NCBI GenBank assembly: GCA_051061015.1
Contig: JBPFEG010000064.1
Coordinates: 39,417 to 103,416, forward strand
DNA length: 64,000 nt
Reading direction: 5' to 3'
Source of the DNA: Methylomicrobium sp051061015
GTDB lineage: Bacteria; Pseudomonadota; Gammaproteobacteria; Methylococcales; Methylomonadaceae
Part shown: piece after piece, positions 36,699 to 45,391 of the stretch
Layout of the letters: every line of letters begins with the position of its first letter
Numbering within the stretch: the stretch's first letter is position 1
Translations under genes and position numbers: made by a program
The notes under the pieces: generated by a model
Database searches by the model: none
Seen by the model: the letters and a program-made list of their open reading frames with translations, nothing else
What the model was told of the DNA's origin: nothing

Positions 36699-37282
36699 TG
36701 CAAGAGTGGAACCTATACAAAGAGATAATGCTCCATGAGATGGATGAACTGGAGAATGAAATAAATCTTTCGATTAGTGGCTATAAGCTAGATAAAGAGG
36801 GAATTAAAAAATTTATTAATTGTAACCAATATAAATCAGTCGACTATATTGCTGACGATGAGCTTTTATCTCTTGTTGAATTTAGTGACATATATCGACA
36901 ACAAAATAAAATAGTTGATCAAATTGAAGACCTTACAAATTCTAACGCAGATAGAGATTTAACAATTGAGCCTATAATAAAAAAGCTAAAAGCTTCAATT
37001 CGGAATGAATTAGTTCAAAAATTTAATGATACCATTTCAATTGTTCAGCAAATGCTGCATATAAATTATTGTAGCGAATTGTCAGATAGATATTCTAGCA
37101 ATCATAATTTAAAACGATATCTGATCATTATTGCTCCATTTCATCATGCTATTCCAACCCACAGAAGAGTCCACTTGGCAAGGCTTATTAATCAGGAAGA
37201 AAAAAATATTTCAAGTAGTTTACCAAAAGTGATAAATGTACAAGTAAAAATTGTTTCTTTGGAAAATTTTGCAGAATCATAA
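36698..37282 (+). CDS. Unrecognised partner of the cargo ATPase
   Basis: A 194-residue protein without recognised domain. The N-terminal two-thirds is helical and acidic (MQEWNLYKEIMLHEMDELE); the C-terminus has LIIIAPFHHAIPTHRRVHLA and a beta-like end VINVQVKIVSLENFAES. It has no membrane segment. Translation is coupled to the ATPase by TAATG. By analogy with other ATPase pairs in islands it could be an effector or regulator; this is inference. Confidence 0.7.
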   Translation: MQEWNLYKEIMLHEMDELENEINLSISGYKLDKEGIKKFINCNQYKSVDYIADDELLSLVEFSDIYRQQNKIVDQIEDLTNSNADRDLTIEPIIKKLKASIRNELVQKFNDTISIVQQMLHINYCSELSDRYSSNHNLKRYLIIIAPFHHAIPTHRRVHLARLINQEEKNISSSLPKVINVQVKIVSLENFAES

Positions 37283-37438
37283 AATTTTCCTCGGCATAAA
37301 AAATTTTACATTTATTTATCTTTCTAGACATTGCGTTAAAAATCTGTAGTAATTGCCTTTAAAGTATTGTATTAGGTTAAAAATGCCACAAAATTGGCTA
37401 GGGACGTAATAAGTGATTGATTATTCTAACTTGCTCTC

Positions 37439-37469
37439 GGGTTCAATTCCCGCCGCCCCACCAAATTCC
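37439..37469 (+). repeat. Right attachment repeat (attR)
   Basis: A 31-bp copy of the ssrA 3' end (T-arm through CCA and AAATTCC), identical to 31208-31239 apart from one missing base in the acceptor region (CCCCA instead of CCTCCA). It closes the island. Confidence 0.85.
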
Positions 37470-37471
37470 CA

Positions 37472-37506
37472 AAACCCGCAGGTCAAAATCCTGGCGGGTT
37501 TTTTAT
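37472..37506 (+). terminator. Terminator, probably the original ssrA terminator
   Basis: ACCCGC and AGG pair with CCT and GCGGGT (one bulge), followed by TTTTTT. It lies three bases after attR, exactly where the ssrA terminator would have been before the island inserted. Confidence 0.7.
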
Positions 37507-37553
37507 TGCCTTTTATTTTTTTAACAAACAACGACCCTTCGCCGAATTCTGTT

Positions 37554-37865
37554 TTATTGGCTAAGCTCCCGTTGCAGCTGCTCTTCAATATTTTCCTCAT
37601 CTTCAGGCGAACAGTTGCAAGCGGAGTAGATCAGATTCATCAAATTGTAACCGCTGTAGACCCCTTGCGAACCATCACAGGTTATTCCACCATAGTATTC
37701 GCCTTCATCGTAACATTCAATTTTCTCGCCAGTGTTTGAACAAAAGCCTGCCACACCTGGCATGTCACCCTTATGGATATCTCTTTTATCAACAATATCA
37801 CAGGCATATAGAGGATTATTGACAAGAATCGCGAGAAAACCCAGCAGCAAAAAAATAATTTTCAT
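37554..37865 (-). CDS. Small secreted Cys-rich protein
   Basis: 103 residues from the ATG at 37865, which has a perfect ribosome binding site (GTAAGGAGGTAAAT). A clear signal peptide (MKIIFLLLGFLAILVNNPLYA) precedes a mature part with cysteines in ACDIVD, FCSNTGEKIECYDEG, ITCDGS and ACNCSPEDE. The seven or so cysteines suggest disulphide-bonded periplasmic or secreted protein. No family recognised. It lies just outside the island's right end, facing it. Confidence 0.75.
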   Translation of the reverse strand: MKIIFLLLGFLAILVNNPLYACDIVDKRDIHKGDMPGVAGFCSNTGEKIECYDEGEYYGGITCDGSQGVYSGYNLMNLIYSACNCSPEDEENIEEQLQRELSQ

Positions 37866-37912
37866 ATTTACCTCCTTACATGGGATACTGCTGTGCAAAA
37901 ATGAGGGTATAG

Positions 37913-38737
37913 CTATTGACTACCATAAGTATTATGGACGTAATTTTCCAGCTGTGAGATTGTATCACCGTCATCTGATACAATTTCTTTTATTACATCT
38001 CCAATACTGATCATTCCAACCAATTTTCCTTCATGATCCACAACAGGTAAATGGCGTATATGACTGGTTGTCATTAATAGCAGACACTGCTCGACAAAAT
38101 CATCAGGATTAACATACATCACTCCAATATCGATCATCTCAGAAACAGGCGTTTTTAAGCAGCATTCGCCTTTATAAACAATATGCTGCATATAACTGCG
38201 TTCTGTAAAAATACCCAGAAACCTCCCGTTCATGCTGATCGCTATTGACCCAACATTATGATTAACCATCATTTTTATCGCATCCATAGCAGATGCATCT
38301 CCGTTAATAGAAATGATATTTTTATCTTCTTTGTACAGTAGTATGTCCTTTACTTTATGTTTATTTGTTAAACCTTTTACCACAGAATCCGTTAAATCTT
38401 TGCTGCAGTCCATTAAAGCCCTGATTAGTTTAGAGGAACTTTGAGAGAAAGCCCCGTCAATGGCTAAAAGTGATCTTGCTTTAGGTATATTATTTTTATT
38501 GACATGATAAATTACCTCCGCAGCAGTACGATGAAAATGCTCATGGGCAATACACATGGATTCGAATGAGGACAAATGGTTATAACGAATACCTTCCTTA
38601 TAAATCCAGCGGCCTAGATCGCAAGCATGGCAGTCTCCGACTTTATTGATGTCCTGGAGAATTCCCTCTTCTATATGTTTTTTAAAAATCGTTTTCCATA
38701 GAGCATGCATCTCAATAGCTTCATTAAATATATTCAT
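37913..38737 (-). CDS. CZB-CBS zinc/nucleotide sensor-like protein
   Basis: 274 residues. The N-terminal part (1-115) matches the chemoreceptor zinc-binding (CZB) domain: His11 in MHALWK, CDLGRWIY and HEHFHRTA supply the expected His/Cys zinc set. A linker with VVKGLTNKHKVKDIL leads into two CBS repeats (about 125-260) with SAMDAIKMMVNHNVGSIAI, GIFTERSYM, HIRHLPVVDHEGKLVGMISIGDV. CZB domains sense cytoplasmic zinc or hypochlorite; CBS pairs bind adenosyl ligands. No output domain is attached, so it probably acts on a partner. The ATG at 38737 follows GAAGGAGTTGATT. Confidence 0.85.
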   Translation of the reverse strand: MNIFNEAIEMHALWKTIFKKHIEEGILQDINKVGDCHACDLGRWIYKEGIRYNHLSSFESMCIAHEHFHRTAAEVIYHVNKNNIPKARSLLAIDGAFSQSSSKLIRALMDCSKDLTDSVVKGLTNKHKVKDILLYKEDKNIISINGDASAMDAIKMMVNHNVGSIAISMNGRFLGIFTERSYMQHIVYKGECCLKTPVSEMIDIGVMYVNPDDFVEQCLLLMTTSHIRHLPVVDHEGKLVGMISIGDVIKEIVSDDGDTISQLENYVHNTYGSQ

Positions 38738-38800
38738 AATCAACTCCTTCTGCTTTTATTTAATAAGTTGTAATCCATGCGTACGATCACAAGCTGTTAT

Positions 38801-38938
38801 TTAAATGAACTTAATCTGCTTTGAATCGAAAAAGATTTCGCGCGTCACTCCCATCCACTCATGCAAACTAACTCCGCTGGCATCATCGAATGGCACACCG
38901 GATTCATGAACTTTTCTTCCTGGCGTCTGGCTTGCGCT
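38801..38938 (-). pseudogene. Uracil-DNA glycosylase family remnant
   Basis: A 45-codon frame reads TPGRKVHESGVPFDD, then SGVSLHEWMGVTREIFFDSKQIK, and stops at 38801. This is the region after the GQAPG motif of uracil-DNA glycosylase family proteins (consensus APG-K-H--GVPFDD-SG--LR-WMGV). Upstream there is an in-frame stop, downstream the rest of the enzyme is missing. Confidence 0.65.
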
Positions 38939-39022
38939 TCAGTCGTTGGGAAATCGTCGGCATTTTCTCGAATTCATAACCTCTGCATCATGTCTGTTCT
39001 GGCGCAAGGGGCCATTCTCCAG

Positions 39023-39391
39023 TTAACGGAATAGCCAGCTGTTTTCCTGAATCACAACCGCCTGGTTATGGGCTTCGTCCTTTGCCGCATAGACGAGCGT
39101 CACGATGCCCTTGTCCAGTTCTTGCTTTAGGAGTCGGATTTGCTCGCTATTATCCTTGAGTTCAGCGAGATACCGTTCCTTGAACTCTTCCCACCGCGCC
39201 GGGTCGTGATCAAACCATTTCCGGAGTTCCGTGCTGGGCGCAATCTCTTTTAGCCACAGATCAATGCGGGCTTTTTCTTTTGCCAAACCGCGCGGCCAGA
39301 GCCTGTCCACAAGGATACGCCGCCCGTCATCCCTGTCCGGAAGTTCATATGCCCTTTTAATCCTGAGTCGATCATTTTCTGGCTGCTTCAT
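39023..39391 (-). CDS. DUF488 family protein
   Basis: 122 residues from the ATG at 39391. It has the DUF488 signatures RAYELPDRDDGRRILVDRLWPRGL, LWLKEIAPSTELRKWFDHDPARWEEFKERY and VTLVYAAKDEAHNQA. The family is widespread but of unknown biochemical role. An upstream in-frame start at 39469 would add 26 residues without conservation. Confidence 0.88.
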   Translation of the reverse strand: MKQPENDRLRIKRAYELPDRDDGRRILVDRLWPRGLAKEKARIDLWLKEIAPSTELRKWFDHDPARWEEFKERYLAELKDNSEQIRLLKQELDKGIVTLVYAAKDEAHNQAVVIQENSWLFR

Positions 39392-39965
39392 GGATAAGTT
39401 GAATTCGCTAACGGCATTTATGCCAGCCCAAAGTCCCGCTATCGCGGCCCGTTTATAACCAACAATCATAGATAGGCTTTATTGCTAAAACTATCTCTAC
39501 CGCGCTGTATGCTGTATGGCATTGAATAAAAACGTTAGCAGGGGACTGGCGATGCATACACAACCACCCCGCAGGCAATTACCAACAGCAGGGCGCCAAA
39601 AAGGATAAATTTAACGTCGCTCCTCAGTTGTAGACTCACGATCAAGTGCGATCGTTCACTTCCAATATAGTCAAGTCTGCGCGCGTACCAATACCCATGC
39701 TGGACGGACGATAGGCAGATTGATTAGAAATCCGAAGCAGAGCAACGGAATGGCAAAGAAGCCAGCAGAAACAGCCTGACCAAAGGTTTTGCAGCCATTT
39801 ACAATGATAGGAAACCGGGAGCCTTGTCGAAAAAACGCGGGAGCAAAATGGAGCTATTTCGGGGGCCTTATATCGGCTTCGACCCTGTAAAATCCATATT
39901 CCAGTGAATACCTTCAGCCCCCTCAGATAGAGAAGGATTAACCCAGCTTATGCAAATTTATTAAG
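39392..39965. other. Gene-poor stretch
   Basis: No convincing gene. On the minus strand a stop-free stretch around 39680-39840 encodes a hydrophobic segment (SAGFFAIPLLCFGFLINL) without a start codon and is interrupted further on. This may be a decayed membrane-protein gene. Confidence 0.35.
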
Positions 39966-40247
39966 TTAATGGACGTAGTTCCTATTGGCAAACATGTAGT
40001 CATTTTGTTGTTGTTCTACTGTTTCCACCTCTAGGATCCTTATTTTGCAATGAGTCGCAGGAGGTTCCAGTCCGAGATTTTTTAAAGTATGTAATTGATG
40101 AATCAGGGTTGCTTGAAGGGCTTCCAGCGCTTTCTCCTCAGTGGGACCATGGGCCATACAGCCGGGAATATCCGGGCAATAAGCCGAAAAACTTTTTGCT
40201 AAACCCTTATTGATCGGTTGGATAATGGCGAGTAATGTTGTTTTCAT
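39966..40247 (-). CDS. HicB-like antitoxin-fold protein, orphan
   Basis: 93 residues with the HicB-type partial RNase H fold: FSAYCPDIPGCMAHGPTEEKALEALQATLIHQL. There is no DNA-binding domain at its end and no HicA toxin beside it. It could be a solitary HicB-family protein or a remnant of a toxin-antitoxin pair. Confidence 0.75.
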   Translation of the reverse strand: MKTTLLAIIQPINKGLAKSFSAYCPDIPGCMAHGPTEEKALEALQATLIHQLHTLKNLGLEPPATHCKIRILEVETVEQQQNDYMFANRNYVH

Positions 40248-40790
40248 AATACGAACTTATAAGTTGATTGTTGACTTTTCCTTCCCCCCCTATTCCCATA
40301 TCTGTTTGATATTGTTATTTCGCGTTGGTTCTCCTAGAGGCAGAATTTTATATATATAACTTATTGATTGTATATGCTAAAAAATGGCGATATAAGGATA
40401 GAAAATAGATAGATAACGTATCCATTAAGAAGAAGCACGACCCCTCTCTATCTCTCTGACAAAGCCCATTCTTTGCCGACCCGGTGAATCCCCTTCCCCC
40501 AGCGCCTGCTACGCCTGCACAACAAAACGCATTCCTGCTGATCCCCAGTCCGAAGGCCGCTCGAATCATCACTTCAACCGGGCCAGCAAGCTGCTGATTT
40601 TCAAACACCCGCTGTTTGTGCTTTGCTGTTTTTTCAACAAGACCGCTTCTTCGAGTACCCCCTTTACGCCAATTACTGCCGGACGGCGGGCGATAAGAGA
40701 TACCTCCCAGACTGGTATGCAAATTGCTTCATAGCCAGATTAACGCTTTTTCAATTCAGGCTTAGTTACAACGGATCGTTCAGCCCTTTC
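40248..40790. other. Intergenic, no supported gene
   Basis: The left part is AT-rich, the right part (40480-40620) is GC-richer and contains a minus-strand frame with FGLGISRNAFCCAGVAGAGG that looks like a fragment but was not recognised. A promoter for the efflux operon is expected here. Confidence 0.35.
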
Positions 40791-43700
40791 ATGTGGATCG
40801 TTCAAATTGCCCTCCGCCGTCCCTATACCTTCGTGGTGGCGGCCCTGCTGATTCTTTTGTCCACGCCCTATGTCTTGCGCAAAATGCCAACCGACATTTT
40901 TCCGTCTATCGACATCCCTGTCGTCGCAATGCTGTGGCAGTACAACGGCATGACCGCGAAAGAAATCGCCGACCGACTAACCGGCTCGGTCGAACGGTCG
41001 ATGACGCTGATCGACGGAATCGAACACAGCGAGTCGCTGTCTTACGCGGGCGCGGCCGTGATCAAGGTATTTTTCCATCCAGGCACCGACATCCGGACCG
41101 CGATCGCGCAGGTAATGTCCAGCAGCAATTCGGTCTACCGCTCGCTACCGACCAATGTCGCGCCGCCGCAGGTGATTCAATACTCCGCAGCCGACCTGCC
41201 CCTGGTGCAGCTTGGCATTTCCAGCAGCACGGTGCCGGAAACGGAGGTAAACGATCTGACCAACAATATCGTCCGCAATGTGCTGCAAGCCAAACGCGGC
41301 GTTGCGATGACCAACCCGTTCGGCGCCAAGAGCCGGCAAATCACCCTGGATACCGACGTGCCTGCCCTGCTGGCCCGTGGGCTGACGCCCACAGACCTTT
41401 CGGATGCACTGGCCGAACAAAATCTTATCCTGCCGACCGGCACAATCAAGATAGGCTCCACCGAATACAACGTGACGCTGAACGGCGCAATCGCTGCGAT
41501 CCCGCGCCTCGGCGAGCTTCCGGTACGCACCGATCACGGGGCGACCACGCTGATCCGCGATGTCGCGAACGTCCGCGACGGCGCCGCCCCAGTCACGACG
41601 ATCGCCCGCCAGAACGGCGAACGCGGCATCCTGACCTCAATTTTCAAGGTGGGCAGCACCTCCACGCTGGAAGTGGTCGAACACGTCAAACAGGCGATCC
41701 CGAAGATGCTTGACTTGATGCCGGAAGGGATCAACATGCGACTGATGTTCGACCAGTCGCTGTTTGTGAAGGCGGCGATCGGCAATGTACTGCATGAGGC
41801 GCTGATCGCCGCCGGCCTGACCGCCGCGATGCTTCTGCTGTTTCTCGGCAACTGGCGCACTACCTCGATCATCGCGGTGTCGATCCCACTGTCGATCATG
41901 GTCTCGCTGATCATGCTTTATCTGATCGGCGAAACGATCAACCTGATGACGATGGGCGGCCTCGCGCTGGCGGTCGGCATTCTGGTCGATGACGCGACGG
42001 TCGAGATCGAAAACGTCGAGCGGCAGATGCTGCTCGGCAAGAACCCGCGACAGGCAATTCTGGACGGCGCGGCCGAAATCGCGATGCCGGCATTCGTCTC
42101 GACCCTGTGCATCTGCATCGTATTCGTGCCGATGTTCTTCCTGACCGGCGTCGCGCGCAGCCTGTTCGTACCGATGGCCGAAGCGGTGGTATTCGCGATG
42201 CTGGCTTCCTACGTGCTCTCGCGCACGCTGGTGCCGACCCTGGTGATGTATGTGATGGCCGGCCACCACGGTGATGCGAACCCGCCGCCGGGCAATGCGT
42301 TTACACGCAACTTCCGGCACCTCCATAAGGGTTTCGATCGTGGTTTCGAAGCCTTGCGAGTCCATTATGTCGTATTGGCCACCCATCTGCTCAACCATCG
42401 ATTGCGCTACGGATCAGGGATTCTAGGCTTCTGCCTGCTGTCTCTGGGACTGACGCCGCTCTTGGGGCGCGACCTATTCCCGGCGGTCGATGCCGGCCAG
42501 ATCCGCCTGCACATCCGAGCCGCATCCGGCACCCGAATCGAGGAGATGCCGCAGCAGATCGACGCGGTAGAAGCCTTCATCCGCACTCGTATTCCGAACC
42601 ATGAACTTAGCGACATGCTGGACATCATCGGCGGCCCGTACAGTACCCGGAATACCCTGTTCGGCAATTCCGGCACCGTCGAAACCGCCGACGCCGAGAT
42701 CATGATTTCTCTGACACCCGGCGGGCATGCGCCGAGCGCCGACTATATCAAGACCCTGCGCGCCGAGTTGCCGCGCCGCTTCCCCGCCCTGGAGTTCTTT
42801 TTCCAGCCGGCCGATCAGGTCAGCCAGACATTGAATTTCGGGGTGCCGGCGCCGATCGATGTACAGTTCATCGGCGGCAAGCCGGAAGAGGTGATGCCGG
42901 TCGTACGAGCGTTTCAAAACCGTCTGCGGCAGATCCCCGGCATCGTCGATTCTCATATTTACCAGCGCCTGAACCGGCCGACGCTGGACCTGGAGATGAA
43001 TCGCCAGCAATTGCAACAAATCGGCCTGTCGCCAAGCGATGTCGCGCAAAACCTGCTCCTAATCCTGAGCGGCAGTATGCAGACCGCCCCCTCCTACTGG
43101 CTGAATCCGAACAATGGCAACACCGTAAACGTCGGTGTGATGGGTAATCCTCTAAAGCTGGACAGTCTGGACGCACTGCTGCGCACACCGGTCGGCGGAG
43201 GCAGCGACGGCCAGCCACAACTGCTCGGCAATCTGGTCAAGGTGAAACGGTCGCAACAGCCGGCGGCCGTGACCCATTACAACACGAACAATGTCTTGAA
43301 TGTCTACGCCAGCGTCGAAGGTCGAGATCTCGGCTCGGCCAGCGACGAGATCGACGAACTGGTCGAGGAAAACCGCTCCGCCCTGCCCCGCGGCGTCGAA
43401 CTGATCGTGCGCGGCCAGATCGAAACGCTGAACAGCTCTTTCGTCGGCCTGGCCTCCGGTCTCGCGGTCGCGATCGTGCTGCTGTATCTGTTACTGGTGG
43501 TGAATTTCCAGTCCTGGCTGGACCCGATCATCATCGTCAGCGCCTTGCCCGCGGCACTGGCCGGGATCGCCTGGACGCTGTACCTGACCGGCACGACGCT
43601 CAGCATTCCGGCTCTGACCGGCAGCATCATGGCGATGGGTGTGGTGACCGCGAACAGCATCCTGCTGGTCTCGTTCGCACGCCATCGCTTGAACGAAGGC

Positions 43701-43967
43701 GTGCCGCCCGCGACGGCCGCGCTGGAAGCCGCCGCGACCCGTCTCAGGCCTGTGCTGATGACCGCCTTCGCGATGATCGCAGGCATGCTGCCGATGGCGA
43801 TCGGCTTGGGCGAAGGCGCCGAGCAGAACGCGCCGCTCGGCCGCGCGGTAATCGGCGGCTTGACCTTCGCGACCGCTTCGACACTGCTGTTCGTGCCGAT
43901 TGTTTTTGTAACGGTGCATCGATGGCTGCAACCCTCCCATACGAACCGAATACCCATAACAGGATAA
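40791..43967 (+). CDS. RND efflux permease
   Basis: A 1058-residue RND permease (AcrB-like). It has an N-terminal helix (MWIVQIALRRPYTFVVAALLI), two large periplasmic loops and helix 4 with the proton-relay aspartates in LAVGILVDDATVEIEN. The second half repeats the pattern (GLASGLAVAIVLLYLLLVVNFQSW, and LRPVLMTAFAMIAGMLPMAIG). The ATG at 40791 starts the conserved N-terminus; the longer open frame from 40623 is not conserved. It is followed by its adaptor six bases later, so the gene order is permease then adaptor. Substrate unknown. No outer-membrane factor in this operon. Confidence 0.9.
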   Translation: MWIVQIALRRPYTFVVAALLILLSTPYVLRKMPTDIFPSIDIPVVAMLWQYNGMTAKEIADRLTGSVERSMTLIDGIEHSESLSYAGAAVIKVFFHPGTDIRTAIAQVMSSSNSVYRSLPTNVAPPQVIQYSAADLPLVQLGISSSTVPETEVNDLTNNIVRNVLQAKRGVAMTNPFGAKSRQITLDTDVPALLARGLTPTDLSDALAEQNLILPTGTIKIGSTEYNVTLNGAIAAIPRLGELPVRTDHGATTLIRDVANVRDGAAPVTTIARQNGERGILTSIFKVGSTSTLEVVEHVKQAIPKMLDLMPEGINMRLMFDQSLFVKAAIGNVLHEALIAAGLTAAMLLLFLGNWRTTSIIAVSIPLSIMVSLIMLYLIGETINLMTMGGLALAVGILVDDATVEIENVERQMLLGKNPRQAILDGAAEIAMPAFVSTLCICIVFVPMFFLTGVARSLFVPMAEAVVFAMLASYVLSRTLVPTLVMYVMAGHHGDANPPPGNAFTRNFRHLHKGFDRGFEALRVHYVVLATHLLNHRLRYGSGILGFCLLSLGLTPLLGRDLFPAVDAGQIRLHIRAASGTRIEEMPQQIDAVEAFIRTRIPNHELSDMLDIIGGPYSTRNTLFGNSGTVETADAEIMISLTPGGHAPSADYIKTLRAELPRRFPALEFFFQPADQVSQTLNFGVPAPIDVQFIGGKPEEVMPVVRAFQNRLRQIPGIVDSHIYQRLNRPTLDLEMNRQQLQQIGLSPSDVAQNLLLILSGSMQTAPSYWLNPNNGNTVNVGVMGNPLKLDSLDALLRTPVGGGSDGQPQLLGNLVKVKRSQQPAAVTHYNTNNVLNVYASVEGRDLGSASDEIDELVEENRSALPRGVELIVRGQIETLNSSFVGLASGLAVAIVLLYLLLVVNFQSWLDPIIIVSALPAALAGIAWTLYLTGTTLSIPALTGSIMAMGVVTANSILLVSFARHRLNEGVPPATAALEAAATRLRPVLMTAFAMIAGMLPMAIGLGEGAEQNAPLGRAVIGGLTFATASTLLFVPIVFVTVHRWLQPSHTNRIPITG

Positions 43968-43973
43968 AACCTT

Positions 43974-45179
43974 ATGTCTAGCCAAATCTCGCCCGCGTTT
44001 GCCCATCCTCCCACTGCCAAGCCCAGGCGAACCCTGAACGTCGCCGGCGTCACCGGAGCATCCCTTCTGTTGCTGCTGTTCAGCGCCGGCGCGTGGCGCT
44101 TTGCGGTGAACCAGAGCGCTGCAGAAAGTCTGGTTCTACGCACCGCCGAAAGTCTTCAGCGCAGCGTAATTGCAGTGCATCCACGACTCGGCGAGGCCTC
44201 GCACAAGCTGGTATTGCCGGCCAGCCTGAAAGGATACGCCGAGACCCAGGTTTTCGCGCGTACCAACGGTTATCTGAAAGCCTGGCACAAGACGATCGGC
44301 GATACCGTCAAAAAGGGCGAACTGCTGGCCGAGATCGACGTGCCGGAACTGGAACACGAACTGGCGCAAGGCCGGGCGGCGCTGGCCCAGGTGAAAGCCC
44401 GGCGGGAACTGGCCCGTTCGACCTGGCAACGCTGGAACCAGTTGAGCCAGACCGATGGCGCGCCACTCCAGGAGGTCGATGAAAAACATGCTGCCTTCCT
44501 GCAGGCGGAAGCTGATCTGGCTGCCGCTGCAGCCAATGTGAAACGCCTCGAGAATATCGAAAACTACCGCCGTGTCGTCGCGCCGTTTGCCGGCGTAATT
44601 ACCCGACGCACGGTCGATGTCGGCAGCCTGATCGGGACAGGCAGCCAGGAATTGTTCGCGCTGACCCAAACCGATCCGCTGCGCCTGAGCGTCTGGGTGC
44701 CGCAGACTTATGCGGATGAAATCAAGACCGGCCAGACCGTGTCTGTTCGTCCGCTCGACGCGCAAGGCACCCCGTTAACCGCCCGCATCGACCATGTGGC
44801 CGGCGCGCTCGATCCTGTCACCCGCTCCCGTCAGGCCGAAATCACCCTGCTCAATGTGGACGGCAAACTGTTGCCCGGCGCTTACCTGGAGATCGCGATC
44901 GACGTTAAGGTTAAGGAGAGCCCTTTGCTGGTGCCTGACAATGTGCTGGTGATGGACAAGGACGGGACTCATGTCGTGATCGTGAATGAAAACGGCAAGA
45001 TCGATCTGCGCCCGGTCAGAATAGGCCGGGATTTCGGCCGTGAAGTGGAGATACTGGAAGGCATTGCCGCGAATGAAGTATTGGTCGCCAGCCCATCCGA
45101 CCTGCTGATACAGGACGAGACTGTGCGCGTCGTAGAAGCCGGAGGCAAGCCAAATGAAAAGTTGATGGCCAAATCATAG
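43974..45179 (+). CDS. RND periplasmic adaptor subunit
   Basis: A 401-residue membrane fusion protein with a cytoplasmic lead, an anchor helix (VAGVTGASLLLLLFSAGAWRFAV, about 23-45), a lipoyl half-motif GYLKAWHKTIGDTVKKGELLAEID, an alpha-hairpin (about 125-190), the second half-motif with VVAPFAGVITRRTVDVGSLI, and beta-barrel/MPD segments to the end. It couples the preceding permease to an outer-membrane channel. Confidence 0.9.
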   Translation: MSSQISPAFAHPPTAKPRRTLNVAGVTGASLLLLLFSAGAWRFAVNQSAAESLVLRTAESLQRSVIAVHPRLGEASHKLVLPASLKGYAETQVFARTNGYLKAWHKTIGDTVKKGELLAEIDVPELEHELAQGRAALAQVKARRELARSTWQRWNQLSQTDGAPLQEVDEKHAAFLQAEADLAAAAANVKRLENIENYRRVVAPFAGVITRRTVDVGSLIGTGSQELFALTQTDPLRLSVWVPQTYADEIKTGQTVSVRPLDAQGTPLTARIDHVAGALDPVTRSRQAEITLLNVDGKLLPGAYLEIAIDVKVKESPLLVPDNVLVMDKDGTHVVIVNENGKIDLRPVRIGRDFGREVEILEGIAANEVLVASPSDLLIQDETVRVVEAGGKPNEKLMAKS

Positions 45180-45391
45180 CCCAAGAAGCCGGAAATCGTT
45201 TTAATTGGCTGTCTCTATAACAGCAATCAGTCAACAATCCCTGCTGATAGTTCATCAATTGTCGGGCTTGTGGTCCCCTGTTCCGGTCGTCACACCAAGG
45301 CTTATAGGCATTAACGCCTTCTGGTATGGGACTTGCTGAATACAGTCGCTCATTCTCAATTTTTATTCCTTTAATCCCATCAGGAGATTCC

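Larger units (their letters stand above)
31234..37469 (+). mobile_element. 6.2 kb genomic island integrated in ssrA
   Basis: The island is bounded by the ssrA 3' end and a near-perfect copy of it. Contents in order: HUH replication endonuclease, two small unknown genes, excisionase-like protein, tyrosine integrase, then an AT-rich two-gene cargo (ABC ATPase and unknown partner). All genes face right. There are no capsid or conjugation genes. The layout resembles a satellite-like or integrative-plasmid element. The cargo's base composition is clearly lower in GC than the backbone and the chromosome, suggesting separate acquisition. Confidence 0.85.

Noticed and set aside
39535..39640. Small hydrophobic minus-strand protein ending LLLVIACGVVVYASPVPC
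   Set aside because: Careful reading shows the frame is interrupted upstream by a stop and has no start codon; the tract only looks coding if one base is added.
40348..40722. Minus-strand 124-codon frame before the RND permease
   Set aside because: No ribosome binding site or domain, mixed composition and no recognised homology; at most a decayed fragment.
40623..40790. Upstream extension of the RND permease frame
   Set aside because: The conserved N-terminal helix of the family begins at the ATG at 40791; the extra 56 residues are unlike any RND protein.
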